Below are positions 35,817-43,569 of a DNA stretch of 64,000 nucleotides, piece after piece; within the stretch, counting starts at the first letter, position 1, and every line of letters starts with the position of its first letter. The DNA is from Brevundimonas bullata. GTDB lineage: Bacteria > Pseudomonadota > Alphaproteobacteria > Caulobacterales > Caulobacteraceae. Location: contig NZ_JACHLM010000001.1 in assembly GCF_014207965.1 (NCBI RefSeq), positions 744,001 to 808,000 of the forward strand. Direction: 5' to 3'. Made by a program: the position numbers and the translations under genes. The notes under the pieces were generated by a model, which did not search any database, was not told where the DNA came from, and saw nothing but the letters and a program-made list of their open reading frames with translations.

Positions 35817-35969
35817 ATGCTGGATCTCGACATGAGCCCCTACGGCGTCTTCGTCTGGTCGTCCTGGGGCATCAGCGCCGTGGCGCTTGCCGCCATCTCG
35901 ATCCGCGCCCTGGTCGCCGCCCGGCGCTGGAAGCGCGAGCTGACCCGGCTGGAAGAGGCACGCAAATGA
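35817..35969 (+). CDS. ccmD: Haem exporter protein CcmD
   Basis: 50 residues. Single membrane segment (about 11-30, VWSSWGISAVALAAISI) followed by a basic helix, as in CcmD, which stabilises the CcmC-CcmE interaction. GAGGAG lies eight bases upstream. The stop overlaps the ccmG start in the ATGA pattern. Confidence 0.88.
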   Translation: MLDLDMSPYGVFVWSSWGISAVALAAISIRALVAARRWKRELTRLEEARK

Positions 35970-36526
35970 ACCGCTGGTTCGCCCTGATCCCCATCGTCGC
36001 CCTGCTGGCCGTGGGCGTCTTCCTGATGGTTCAGCTGAATACCCTGTCCGGCGCGCCGGGTCAGGGGCGGTCCTACAAGCCCGACGCCCTGGTGGGGCAA
36101 CCGATCCCCCTGACGGTCCTGCCCATCCTGCAAGGCGACGTCGAGACGGATCAGCGTCTGGACCTGAAGACGGCGGGGGTCGGCAAGCCGATGATCGTCA
36201 ACCTGTTCGCCAGCTGGTGCGCCCCGTGCCGGCTGGAGCATCCGCAGCTGCTGAAGCTGAAGGCGCAAGGGATCAATGTCGTCGGCGTGGCCTACAAGGA
36301 CGATCCCATCGCCACCCGCGCCTTCCTCGACGAACTGGGCGACCCCTATGCCCTGGTGCTGGTGGACCGCGAGGGTCGGGCGGGGCTGGACCTGGGCGTC
36401 TCAGGCGTGCCGGAGAGCTTTGCCGTCGACGCCTATGGGACCATCGTCGCCAAGTCCTCGGGGCCGGTGCTGACCGACGCTGACCTGCAGAAGCTGGTCG
36501 ATGCCCTGAAGACGCCGGCCCGCTAA
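35966..36526 (+). CDS. ccmG: Thiol:disulfide interchange protein CcmG/DsbE
   Basis: 186 residues. N-terminal membrane anchor (about 4-25), periplasmic thioredoxin-like domain with the CxxC motif in NLFASWCAPCRLEHP near residue 90, and the cis-proline GVPESF. Reduces apocytochrome c cysteines before haem attachment. Overlaps the ccmD stop codon by four bases, indicating coupled translation. Confidence 0.93.
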   Translation: MNRWFALIPIVALLAVGVFLMVQLNTLSGAPGQGRSYKPDALVGQPIPLTVLPILQGDVETDQRLDLKTAGVGKPMIVNLFASWCAPCRLEHPQLLKLKAQGINVVGVAYKDDPIATRAFLDELGDPYALVLVDREGRAGLDLGVSGVPESFAVDAYGTIVAKSSGPVLTDADLQKLVDALKTPAR

Positions 36527-36552
36527 AAGGCTGCGTCGCCGCCAAACACGGT

Positions 36553-36570
36553 GAATCGCGCATTAACCAT
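36553..36570. promoter_or_regulatory. GANTC site plus CtrA half-site
   Basis: GAATC (36553-36557, a CcrM methylation site) and TTAACCAT (36563-36570, the Caulobacter CtrA half-site) lie 31-48 bases upstream of the 79-residue gene's ATG. Together they suggest cell-cycle-dependent transcription. Inference from motif match only. Confidence 0.35.
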
Positions 36571-36600
36571 ATCTAGACCGTTTGCGCGGATCGTCGGCCC

Positions 36601-36840
36601 ATGTCCGCGATTCCTTCAGACCGTCCGGCCTTTCCGCCTCCCATAGGCGGTCCGGCCCATGCCCTGAGAACTTCCCAGTCCGCCTTTTTCCGCGCGGCCA
36701 TGGGTATGAGCGCGCCGGCGCCCGCTGCGGCCCCGGTCGAGACCCGCGCCGACACCCCGGTTCGTTCGGTTCAGATGCAGGAAGCGCCCTCGACTGCGCG
36801 CTATCAGCGGCCGGGCTCGCTGCTGGATATCCGGGTCTAG
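36601..36840 (+). CDS. 79-residue Pro/Ala-rich small protein, unknown function
   Basis: Starts MSAIPSDRPAFPPPIGGPAH, has one helical FFRAAMGM stretch, and ends RYQRPGSLLDIRV, the last ten residues looking like a conserved motif. No signal peptide or membrane segment. It is probably monocistronic: it has its own upstream GANTC and CtrA-like sites and is convergent with the MarR gene, whose stop codon shares the CTAG tetranucleotide with its own. Confidence 0.6.
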   Translation: MSAIPSDRPAFPPPIGGPAHALRTSQSAFFRAAMGMSAPAPAAAPVETRADTPVRSVQMQEAPSTARYQRPGSLLDIRV

Positions 36841-37484
36841 GCCTTCGCCATATCCTTGAGCGGGATGACGACGGCGTCGGTCTGAACCACGTCAGCCTTG
36901 GGTTCGACGGTCTTCTTCTTCTTTTTCGGCTTGGCGCCGTCCAGCGCCTTCTTGGCGGCCTTTTCGGCCTTGCGGGCGTCCTTAGCCGCCTTCTTGGCGA
37001 TCTTGGCTTCGGCCCGGGCCTGTTCGGGGGCGGCGTCGGCGGCGTCGGTCAGGCTGGTCAGCAGGTCGAGGAAACCCTCGCGCCGGGCCTTGGGCAGCAG
37101 GGCCAGGATGCGTTTGTCGGCGGCGGCGACGCGGGGGCGGGCGGCCTCCAGCGCGGCCTGACCGGTCTCAGAGAGGCGCACCGCCTTGGCGCGGGCGTCC
37201 AGCGCTGAGCGTTCGCGCTCCAGCAGGCCCTTGGCGGTCATGCGGGCGACCAGATCGGCCAGGGTCGAGCGGTCGATGCCGGTGGCCTTGACCAGATCGG
37301 TCTGGGTCAGACCCGAGCGCGCCGAGACCGCTTCCAGCACGGCGAACTGGCGCTGGGTCAAGCCGTCGGGGCCGGCTTCCTCGGCGTAGATGTCGAGCGA
37401 CAGCTGCAACACCCGGTGCATCAGGTGGCTAGGCGAGTCCGCCAGCCCGCCCTTGATCTTCGCCTGCTTGCCTGACTTGACCAT
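36837..37484 (-). CDS. MarR-family regulator with lysine/alanine-rich tail
   Basis: 215 residues. Winged HTH (about 35-105): LTQRQFAVLEAVSARSGLTQTDLVKATGIDRSTLADLVARM, a MarR type. After residue 140 comes a low-complexity tail rich in Lys and Ala (KIAKKAAKDARKAEKAAKK and PKKKKK), like histone-H1-type bacterial tails, which should bind DNA non-specifically. ATG 37484 chosen over the in-frame start at 37526 because it begins the basic leader directly. Confidence 0.8.
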   Translation of the reverse strand: MVKSGKQAKIKGGLADSPSHLMHRVLQLSLDIYAEEAGPDGLTQRQFAVLEAVSARSGLTQTDLVKATGIDRSTLADLVARMTAKGLLERERSALDARAKAVRLSETGQAALEAARPRVAAADKRILALLPKARREGFLDLLTSLTDAADAAPEQARAEAKIAKKAAKDARKAEKAAKKALDGAKPKKKKKTVEPKADVVQTDAVVIPLKDMAKA

Positions 37485-37597
37485 CGTCTTGGTTCCCCGT
37501 TCCGACCGCGTGGAGCGGCCGGACATGGCGCGACAGCTAACAGCCGCGCTTTACGCTTTGACGACGAAAACCCTGACGTTTTGAAGACATTTATGTT

Positions 37598-37627
37598 GGC
37601 CTACCGCCCTTGCGGGCTACTTGAGGG
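37598..37627 (+). repeat. Dispersed palindromic repeat, short subtype variant
   Basis: GGCCTACCGCCCTTGCGGGCTACTTGAGGG type sequence; the inner stem changed from CGCGC/GCGCG to CGCCC/GGGCG while keeping complementarity. The 323-base gap 37485-37807 contains this copy, the next one and a composite element, plus the presumed MarR promoter region; no gene was seen. Confidence 0.7.
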
Positions 37628-37638
37628 CATTGTTCTGG

Positions 37639-37668
37639 GGCCTACCGCGCTTTGCGCTACTTGAGGCC
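37639..37668 (+). repeat. Dispersed palindromic repeat, short subtype
   Basis: GGCCTACCGCGCTTTGCGC followed by TACTTGAGGCC. Twelve bases after the preceding copy. Confidence 0.75.
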
Positions 37669-37679
37669 GCGAGGGCGTC

Positions 37680-37800
37680 GTCATCCCGGAAGCGGCAGAG
37701 CCGCTATCCGGGACCGCAGAGGAACGCCGCGCTCAGGCCAAGGTTGCGCTTCCGGCGGTCCCGGCTCGGCGCCCTTGCGGGCTTGGCCGGGACGATGGGG
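37680..37800. repeat. Composite palindromic element, family 2
   Basis: Starts GTCATCCCGGAAGCGGCAGA, has two inner hairpins (AGCGGC-GCCGCT and a GGACCGC/GCGGTCC pair) and ends with GGCCGGGACGATG. One of four similar elements in the window. Confidence 0.7.
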
Positions 37801-37807
37801 AGGGGCG

Positions 37808-38452
37808 CTACAGCCCCGTGTCGGGGGAGATGGGGCCGGGCTCTTCGTTCTTGATCATGTTCTTCATGATCAGCGGCACCTGGCACAAACCGAAGATGGA
37901 GGCGGCGATCCACAGGACGCCGCGGAAGCCGGTCCAGACGCCGTTGGGGTCGGGCACGCCCAGGTTCAGCGCCGACCAGATGGCGGTGACGGCGGTCGGG
38001 CTGCGAAACACCTCGTTGGCGATGGCGACGCAGAGGAAATAGATCCCGTAGCGGAAGGTCAGCTTTTGCCAGGCGGCGTCCGTGACCTGGATGGCGGAGC
38101 CGAGCAGGGCCTTGAACGGCGACTTCTTCAGCGGGATGGAGCCCAGCAGGACGGCGGCCAGCAGGCCGTTCTGCACCGTCAGCTTCAGCTTCACGAACAG
38201 GTCGTCGTCGGTCAGGATGGTCAGGGCGCCGAAGACCAGGGCGAAGCCGCCGGTGATCAGGGGCATGGGGGCCAGGCGGCGCTCCAGAACGAAGCCGACG
38301 GCCAGGGCGATGGCCGAGGCGATGACCAGGACCCAGGTGGCCTTGATCATGTCGCGGGTGATGAAATAGGCGGCCATGAAGGCGATCAGGGCGCCGAAAT
38401 CGACGGCCTGACGAATCCACTGCGGACGTTTGGTTTCGACGGCTTCACTCAT
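37808..38452 (-). CDS. yciB: Inner-membrane septation/envelope protein YciB
   Basis: 214 residues with five or six membrane segments. QAVDFGALIAFMAAYFITRDM, LVFGALTILTDDDLFVKLKLT and GIYFLCVAIANEVFRSP are typical of the YciB (IspZ, septation protein A) family, which affects envelope integrity and intracellular septation. Begins five bases after ftsY on the same strand, a common alphaproteobacterial pair. Confidence 0.9.
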   Translation of the reverse strand: MSEAVETKRPQWIRQAVDFGALIAFMAAYFITRDMIKATWVLVIASAIALAVGFVLERRLAPMPLITGGFALVFGALTILTDDDLFVKLKLTVQNGLLAAVLLGSIPLKKSPFKALLGSAIQVTDAAWQKLTFRYGIYFLCVAIANEVFRSPTAVTAIWSALNLGVPDPNGVWTGFRGVLWIAASIFGLCQVPLIMKNMIKNEEPGPISPDTGL

Positions 38453-38457
38453 ACGCT

Positions 38458-39393
38458 TCAGTCCTCAAGCCCGACCAGTGATCGGGAAAACGCGCGCGCG
38501 TCGAAGGGTTGCAGATCGTCGACGCCTTCGCCGACGCCGATCAGCTTGATCGGGGCGTCCGAGGCCTGGGCCACGGGGACCAGGACGCCGCCGCGCGCCG
38601 TGCCGTCCAGCTTGGTCATGACCACGCCGGAGACATAGGCCGTGCGGCCGAAGACCTTTTCCTGTTCCAGGGCGTTGCGGCCCACGGTGGCGTCCAGCAC
38701 CAGCAGGGTCTCGTGCGGCGCGTCCGCATCGACCTTTTTCAGGACGCGGACGATCTTCAGCAGTTCGTCCATCAGGGCGGACTTGTTCTGCAGGCGCCCG
38801 GCGGTGTCGATCAGGACCACGTCATAGCCCTCGGCCTTGGCCTTCGTATAGGCGTCGAAGGCCAGGCCGGCGGCGTCGGCGCCGTCGCGGCGGCTCTCGA
38901 AATCAGCCCCGGCGCGTTCGGCCCAGACTTTCAGCTGTTCACGGGCGGCGGCGCGGAAGGTGTCGCCGGCGACGATCATCACCTTGGCGCCCTTGGCCGT
39001 CAGGTCCGAGGCGATCTTGCCGAGCGTCGTGGTCTTGCCCGAGCCGTTCACCCCGACGAACAGGACGACATAGGGCTTGGGTCCGTTGAGGGGATCAAAG
39101 CTGGCCTGACGCGGCAGCAACTCGGCGGCCACGGCCTCGGCCAGGGCCTCCTTGATCTCGCGCTCGTCCGACGTCTTGCCGAAGCGCAGCTCGCGGAAGC
39201 GCTCGACGATGCGGGCCGAGGCGGCGGGGCCCAGATCGCTCTCGATCAGGTGCTCTTCCAGCCGCTCCAGCGCCTCTTCTGACAGAGGCTCCTTCACGAA
39301 GGTCGAGACGACCTGTTCGGTCATCTGTTTGGAGGAGCGGGACAGACCCGCGCTCAGTCGCTGGAACCAGCCTTTTTTGGGCGTATCGCTCAT
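38458..39393 (-). CDS. ftsY: Signal recognition particle receptor FtsY
   Basis: 311 residues: short N domain, then the SRP-type GTPase with P-loop FVGVNGSGKTTTLGKIA, DTFRAAAREQLKVWAER, IDTAGRLQNKSALMDEL, and TKLDGTARGGVL. It lacks the long acidic N-terminal extension of the E. coli protein, as in other alphaproteobacteria. Docks SRP-ribosome complexes at the membrane. ATG 39393 begins MSDTPKKGWFQRL. Confidence 0.97.
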   Translation of the reverse strand: MSDTPKKGWFQRLSAGLSRSSKQMTEQVVSTFVKEPLSEEALERLEEHLIESDLGPAASARIVERFRELRFGKTSDEREIKEALAEAVAAELLPRQASFDPLNGPKPYVVLFVGVNGSGKTTTLGKIASDLTAKGAKVMIVAGDTFRAAAREQLKVWAERAGADFESRRDGADAAGLAFDAYTKAKAEGYDVVLIDTAGRLQNKSALMDELLKIVRVLKKVDADAPHETLLVLDATVGRNALEQEKVFGRTAYVSGVVMTKLDGTARGGVLVPVAQASDAPIKLIGVGEGVDDLQPFDARAFSRSLVGLED

Positions 39394-39446
39394 GGGTCGA
39401 GCCTTAGCCGACGCCGGTTCGCAGGTCACGAACTTCCCGCTGCCCG

Positions 39447-39575
39447 CTCATCCCCGCGGACGCCGGGATCCTGTCCTTTGGGTTCGCGGCGCAACCCTAT
39501 ATTGATCGAACGGTCTTAGAGATCGGGCGCCGCGCCTCGCGGCTCTCATTGGATCCCGGCGTCCGCCGGGATGAG
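39447..39575. repeat. Inverted-repeat element, family 3
   Basis: Left arm 39447-39471 (CTCATCCCCGCGGACGCCGG...) and right arm 39551-39575 are complementary with one mismatch, 79 bases apart. Same family as 26519-26645. The right arm ends GATGAG, 11 bases before the nadE start codon. Confidence 0.75.
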
Positions 39576-39586
39576 CGGATGGATTG

Positions 39587-41632
39587 ATGGCCTCGAACAG
39601 TTCCTTCCACGCCCCGCGCGCCCACGGCTTCGTGCGCGTGGCCGCGGCGACCCCGGTGGTCCATGTCGCTGATCCGGCCGCCAACGCCGAGGAGCACGCA
39701 CGACTGATCCGTCAGGCGGGCGAGGCGGGCGTGGACCTGCTGGTCTTTCCCGAACTGTCGCTGAGCGCCTACGCCATCGACGACCTGCTGATGCAGGCGG
39801 CCCTGCTGGAAGAGGTCGAGCGCCGCATCGCTGAACTGGCCGAGGTGGCGGACGAGGCGGGCGTGATCGCCGTCATCGGCGCGCCGGTTCGCAACGGCGA
39901 CGCCCTGTTCAACTGCGCCGTGGTGCTGGGCGGCGGCGAGGTGCTGGGCGTGGTGCCCAAGACCTACCTGCCCAACTACCGCGAATACTATGAGAAGCGC
40001 TGGTTCGCGCCCGCCGCCAGCCGGTCCGAGGACAGCCTCGTCCTGAACGGTACGAGCGTCGATTTCGCGCCGGGTCTGATCTTCGAGGCGACCAACCGGC
40101 CGGGCTTCGTTTTCGCCGTCGAGATCTGCGAGGACTTCTGGGCGCCGCAGCCGCCGTCGACGCGGGCGGCGCTCGCGGGGGCGCGCATCCTGTGCAACCT
40201 GTCGGCCTCCAACATCGTCATCGGCAAGGCGGATGAGCGGGCCCTGCTGTGCGCCAGTCAGTCCAGCCGCACCCTGTCGGCCTATGTCTTCGCCGCCTCG
40301 GGCTGGGGCGAGTCGACGACGGATCTGGCCTGGGACGGTCAGGCGACCATCCATGAGCTGGGCGCGGGGCTGGCCGAGGGCGAGCGGTTCGCGCTGGAAA
40401 GCCATCTGACCATCGCCGACGTGGACGTGGACCGCATCGGTCTGGACCGTCTGCGCAACGGCACCTTCGCCGACTGCGCCCGTCTGGAGGGCGAGGCCGC
40501 GACCGTGGTTCCGTTCGAGGCGGGGGAGGGGCCGGGCGACGCCCTGATCCGTCCGCTGGACCGCTTCCCCTTCGTGCCGGACGACGCCGCGCGTCTGGAT
40601 CAGGACTGCTTCGAGGCCTTCAACATCCAGGTCCAGGGCCTGATGCGGCGGATGACGGCGACGGGGTCCAGGACCCTGGCGATCGGCGTCTCGGGCGGGC
40701 TGGATTCAACCCAGGCCCTGTTGGTGGCCTGTCGCGCTTTTGATCGGCTGAAGTTGCCGCGCACGGGGATTCTGGCCTTTACGATGCCGGGCTTCGCCAC
40801 GTCGGAGGGGACCAAGTCCAACGCCTGGGCCTTGATGCAGGCGCTGGGCGTCACGGGGGCCGAGATCGACATCCGGCCCGCCGCCGAACAGATGCTGCGC
40901 GACATCGGCCACGCCTTCGCCGACGGTCAGCCGGTCCACGACATCACCTTCGAGAATGTTCAGGCGGGGCTGCGGACCGACTATCTGTTTCGGCTGGCCA
41001 ATCAGAACCACGGCTTCGTCCTGGGCACCGGCGACCTGTCGGAACTGGCGCTCGGCTGGTGCACCTATGGCGTCGGCGACCACATGAGCCACTACAACGT
41101 CAACGGCGGGGTGGCGAAGACCCTGATCCAACACCTGATCCGCTGGGTGGCCGAGCGTGGGCTGGTGGGCGAGGCGGCGACGCCCACGCTTCACGCCATT
41201 CTCGCCACCGAGATCTCGCCCGAACTGGTGCCGGCGGGCGCCGACGGGGCGATCCAGTCGACGCAGAGCATCGTCGGTCCCTATGCGCTGAACGACTTCT
41301 TCCTGTTCTACATCAGCCGGTTCGGCCTGAAGCCGTCCAAGGTCGCCTATCTGGCGCACCAGGCCTGGGGCGACGCGACGAAGGGCAACTGGCCGGCCGG
41401 CCTGCCGGAAGCGGAGCGGGTCGCCTATGACCTGGCGACCATCAAGGCCTGGTTGCGCAAGTTCCTGATCCGCTTCTTCCAGACCAGCCAATTCAAGCGC
41501 TCGGCCGTGCCGAATGGCCCGAAGGTGGTGACCGGCGGGTCGCTGTCGCCGCGCGGCGACTGGCGGGCTCCGTCGGACAGCAGCGCGCGCGTCTGGCTCG
41601 ATGAACTCGACAACAATGTTCCGGACGCCTGA
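39587..41632 (+). CDS. nadE: Glutamine-dependent NAD+ synthetase
   Basis: 681 residues, two domains. N-terminal nitrilase-like glutaminase (about 1-320): Glu in VFPELSLSAYAIDDL, Lys in VPKTYLPNYREYYEKRWF, and the catalytic Cys in AVEICEDFWAPQPPS. C-terminal synthetase (about 345-681): P-loop IGVSGGLDSTQALLVA and GTGDLSELALGWCTYGVGDHMSHYNVN. Makes NAD from deamido-NAD using glutamine. The ATG at 39587 has no clean Shine-Dalgarno; its leader comes from the upstream repeat. Confidence 0.96.
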   Translation: MASNSSFHAPRAHGFVRVAAATPVVHVADPAANAEEHARLIRQAGEAGVDLLVFPELSLSAYAIDDLLMQAALLEEVERRIAELAEVADEAGVIAVIGAPVRNGDALFNCAVVLGGGEVLGVVPKTYLPNYREYYEKRWFAPAASRSEDSLVLNGTSVDFAPGLIFEATNRPGFVFAVEICEDFWAPQPPSTRAALAGARILCNLSASNIVIGKADERALLCASQSSRTLSAYVFAASGWGESTTDLAWDGQATIHELGAGLAEGERFALESHLTIADVDVDRIGLDRLRNGTFADCARLEGEAATVVPFEAGEGPGDALIRPLDRFPFVPDDAARLDQDCFEAFNIQVQGLMRRMTATGSRTLAIGVSGGLDSTQALLVACRAFDRLKLPRTGILAFTMPGFATSEGTKSNAWALMQALGVTGAEIDIRPAAEQMLRDIGHAFADGQPVHDITFENVQAGLRTDYLFRLANQNHGFVLGTGDLSELALGWCTYGVGDHMSHYNVNGGVAKTLIQHLIRWVAERGLVGEAATPTLHAILATEISPELVPAGADGAIQSTQSIVGPYALNDFFLFYISRFGLKPSKVAYLAHQAWGDATKGNWPAGLPEAERVAYDLATIKAWLRKFLIRFFQTSQFKRSAVPNGPKVVTGGSLSPRGDWRAPSDSSARVWLDELDNNVPDA

Positions 41633-41653
41633 CGGCGCCGGTTTTTAGTTAGA

Positions 41654-41683
41654 GGCCTACCGCGCTTCGCGCTACTTGAGGCC
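41654..41683 (+). repeat. Dispersed palindromic repeat, short subtype
   Basis: GGCCTACCGCGCTTCGCGC then TACTTGAGGCC, between nadE and the PhnA-domain gene. Confidence 0.8.
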
Positions 41684-41735
41684 GCTTTCAATTCTACGGG
41701 TTCGCTGTCGCGCGCCCACTGTCTGTGAGACGACC

Positions 41736-41960
41736 ATGACCGACGACGTGACCAAGGACTCCAACGGCAACATCCTGGCCGACGGCGACAGCGTGACCCT
41801 GATCAAGGACCTGAAGGTCAAGGGCTCGGGCGGGGTGACGCTGAAGCGCGGCACCATGGTCAAGAACATCCGCTTGACCGGCGATCCCGACGAGATCGAG
41901 GCCAATGTCGACAAGGTGCGCGGCCTGGTGCTGCGGGTCGAGTTTGTGAAGAAGGCTTGA
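41736..41960 (+). CDS. PhnA-domain protein (YjdM C-terminal domain type)
   Basis: 74 residues corresponding to the C-terminal PhnA/YjdM domain: VTKDSNGNILADGDSVTLIKDLKVKG, then LKRGTMVKNIRL and VLRVEFVKKA. The N-terminal zinc ribbon of full-length YjdM is missing, which is common. Despite the PhnA name, a role in phosphonate use is not supported. Flanked on both sides by copies of the short repeat. Confidence 0.88.
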   Translation: MTDDVTKDSNGNILADGDSVTLIKDLKVKGSGGVTLKRGTMVKNIRLTGDPDEIEANVDKVRGLVLRVEFVKKA

Positions 41961-41965
41961 TTTTG

Positions 41966-41995
41966 GGCCTATCGCGCTTCGCGCTACTTGAGGCC
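41966..41995 (+). repeat. Dispersed palindromic repeat, short subtype
   Basis: GGCCTATCGCGCTTCGCGC then TACTTGAGGCC, five bases after the PhnA-domain gene; followed directly by a composite element. Confidence 0.8.
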
Positions 41996-42001
41996 CGCGC
42001 C

Positions 42002-42108
42002 GTCACCCCGGAAGCCCGCAGGGCTATCCGGGGCCGCGATAGGCGCGACCTTCAGCCGGCGGCGACTTTGGCGGTCCCGGCTCTCCGCTGCGCTGCGGCC
42101 GGGATGAC
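42002..42108. repeat. Composite palindromic element, family 2
   Basis: Begins GTCACCCCGGAAGCCCGCAG, has a central GGGGCCGC / GCGGTCCC pair, and ends GGCCGGGATGAC. It reaches to four bases before the stop codon of the alpha/beta hydrolase gene and may form its terminator. Confidence 0.7.
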
Positions 42109-42111
42109 GGG

Positions 42112-42987
42112 TTAGCTCACCCCCGCCAGAAACTCGAAGATCGCCGCGCGCGCTTCCGCCTCATCCAGCATGGGGGCGTGGCCGACGGCTGGGACCTCGG
42201 CGTAGGCCATGGACGGGGCGGCTTTTCGCATCTTGGCGACGATGGCGGGGCTGAGCAGGTCTGAGGTCGCGCCGCGCAGCAGCAGGGTCGGCTTCTTGCG
42301 GGCCAGGGCGCGGAAATAGGGCCAGAGGTTGGGGATCAGGGCCTTGGCGCCCGCCGCCCTGATCGGGGCCGAGATGTCGGGGTCATAGTCCAGCACCGGC
42401 GCGCCCTCGGTGCCCTCGCGGAAGGTGCGGCGGGCGAAGGCAGCCCAGTCGGCGTCGGTGTAGTGGGGCAGGGCGGTTTCGTTGATGCGTTTGGCGTAGG
42501 CGGCGGCGTCGTCCCAGGTCTCGATCACGAGCGGCTGGCCGGCGTAGGCGGCGATGCGGGCGAGGCCCTCTGGCGCCAGTTCCGGCCCCACGTCATTGAT
42601 GATGGCGGCGGCGATGGCCTTGGGCTTGAGCGCGGTCAGGGCCATGGTGATCAGCCCGCCCATGGAGGTGCCGAGGAAGACGGCCTTCTCGATCCCTAGC
42701 TGTTCCATCAGGGCGACCACGTCGCGCGCATAGATGTCGGGCGTATAGGTCATGGGGTCGGGCGCGCGGTCGGACTGGCCGCGTCCGCGCACGTCCACGG
42801 CCAGGACGCGGCGACCGCTTGCGGCGATCAGGGCGGCGATGACCTCGAAGTCGGCGCTGTTGCGGGTCAGGCCGTGGATGGCGATGACCGGCAGGCGCGC
42901 CGGACCGTCGGCGGGGGCGTAGTCGCGGGCGTAGAGGCTCAGGCCATCGGGCGAGGTCCAGCGGCGGTCGGCGTAGGCGGCGGTCAT
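42112..42987 (-). CDS. Alpha/beta hydrolase
   Basis: 291 residues. Oxyanion region IAIHGLTRNSADFE, nucleophile elbow GTSMGGLITMAL (Ser near residue 115), VDVRGRGQSDR, and the catalytic histidine in VGHAPMLDE close to the C-terminus. Substrate not predictable; soluble, no signal peptide. Monocistronic. Confidence 0.88.
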   Translation of the reverse strand: MTAAYADRRWTSPDGLSLYARDYAPADGPARLPVIAIHGLTRNSADFEVIAALIAASGRRVLAVDVRGRGQSDRAPDPMTYTPDIYARDVVALMEQLGIEKAVFLGTSMGGLITMALTALKPKAIAAAIINDVGPELAPEGLARIAAYAGQPLVIETWDDAAAYAKRINETALPHYTDADWAAFARRTFREGTEGAPVLDYDPDISAPIRAAGAKALIPNLWPYFRALARKKPTLLLRGATSDLLSPAIVAKMRKAAPSMAYAEVPAVGHAPMLDEAEARAAIFEFLAGVS

Positions 42988-43054
42988 CAGGCGTTTCTCT
43001 TGCTTGCGCGTCCAGCGTCGCCAGCAGCCTAATTCACCGGATGCAGAATTGCGA

Positions 43055-43561
43055 TCAGGATGACAGTGCGGCGGCGACCAGGTGGTCCAGATTTCCGCCC
43101 TCGAAGCGATAGCCGGCGACGCCCGCGCGCCGCGCCGCCTCCATGTCCGAGGCCTGGTCGCCGATCATCAGCGAGCGGGCTGGGTCGAGATCGTGCTCGG
43201 CGACGGCCTTCAGCAGCATGCCCGGATTGGGCTTGCGGTCCGGGTGGTCGGGGTGGCGATAGCGGGCGTCCACGGCCTCGGCGTGGAAGGGGCAGGCGTA
43301 GACGGCGTCGATGCGGGCGCCGTCCTCGGCCAGTCGCTGGACCAGCAGGGCGTTGAAGCCGTGCATGGTGTCTTCGCTGAACAGGCCGCGCGCCACGCCC
43401 GACTGGTTGGTGACGATGACCGTGACGAAGCCCGCGTCGTTCAGCCGCTTCACCGCCTCGGCGGCGCCGGGGATCAGGACCAGCTGATCGGGGCGATGCG
43501 GATAGCCGCTGTCGACGATCAGGACGCCGTCGCGGTCGAGGAAGGCGGCGGGACGCTTCAT
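43055..43561 (-). CDS. gmhB: HAD-IIIA phosphatase, GmhB-like (heptose bisphosphate 7-phosphatase type)
   Basis: 168 residues. DxD nucleophile in FLDRDGVLIVDSGYPHRPDQL, VTNQSGVARGLFSEDTM, RKPNPGMLLKA, and MIGDQASDMEAARRAG. This is the GmhB pattern, acting in ADP-heptose synthesis for LPS core or in GDP-heptose routes. The zinc loop is unusual: C-x-x-H is kept (CPFH) but the second pair of cysteines is replaced by HPDHPDRKP. It starts eight bases after the AGE-epimerase gene, in an operon. Confidence 0.85.
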   Translation of the reverse strand: MKRPAAFLDRDGVLIVDSGYPHRPDQLVLIPGAAEAVKRLNDAGFVTVIVTNQSGVARGLFSEDTMHGFNALLVQRLAEDGARIDAVYACPFHAEAVDARYRHPDHPDRKPNPGMLLKAVAEHDLDPARSLMIGDQASDMEAARRAGVAGYRFEGGNLDHLVAAALSS

Positions 43562-43569
43562 GGGTCGGC

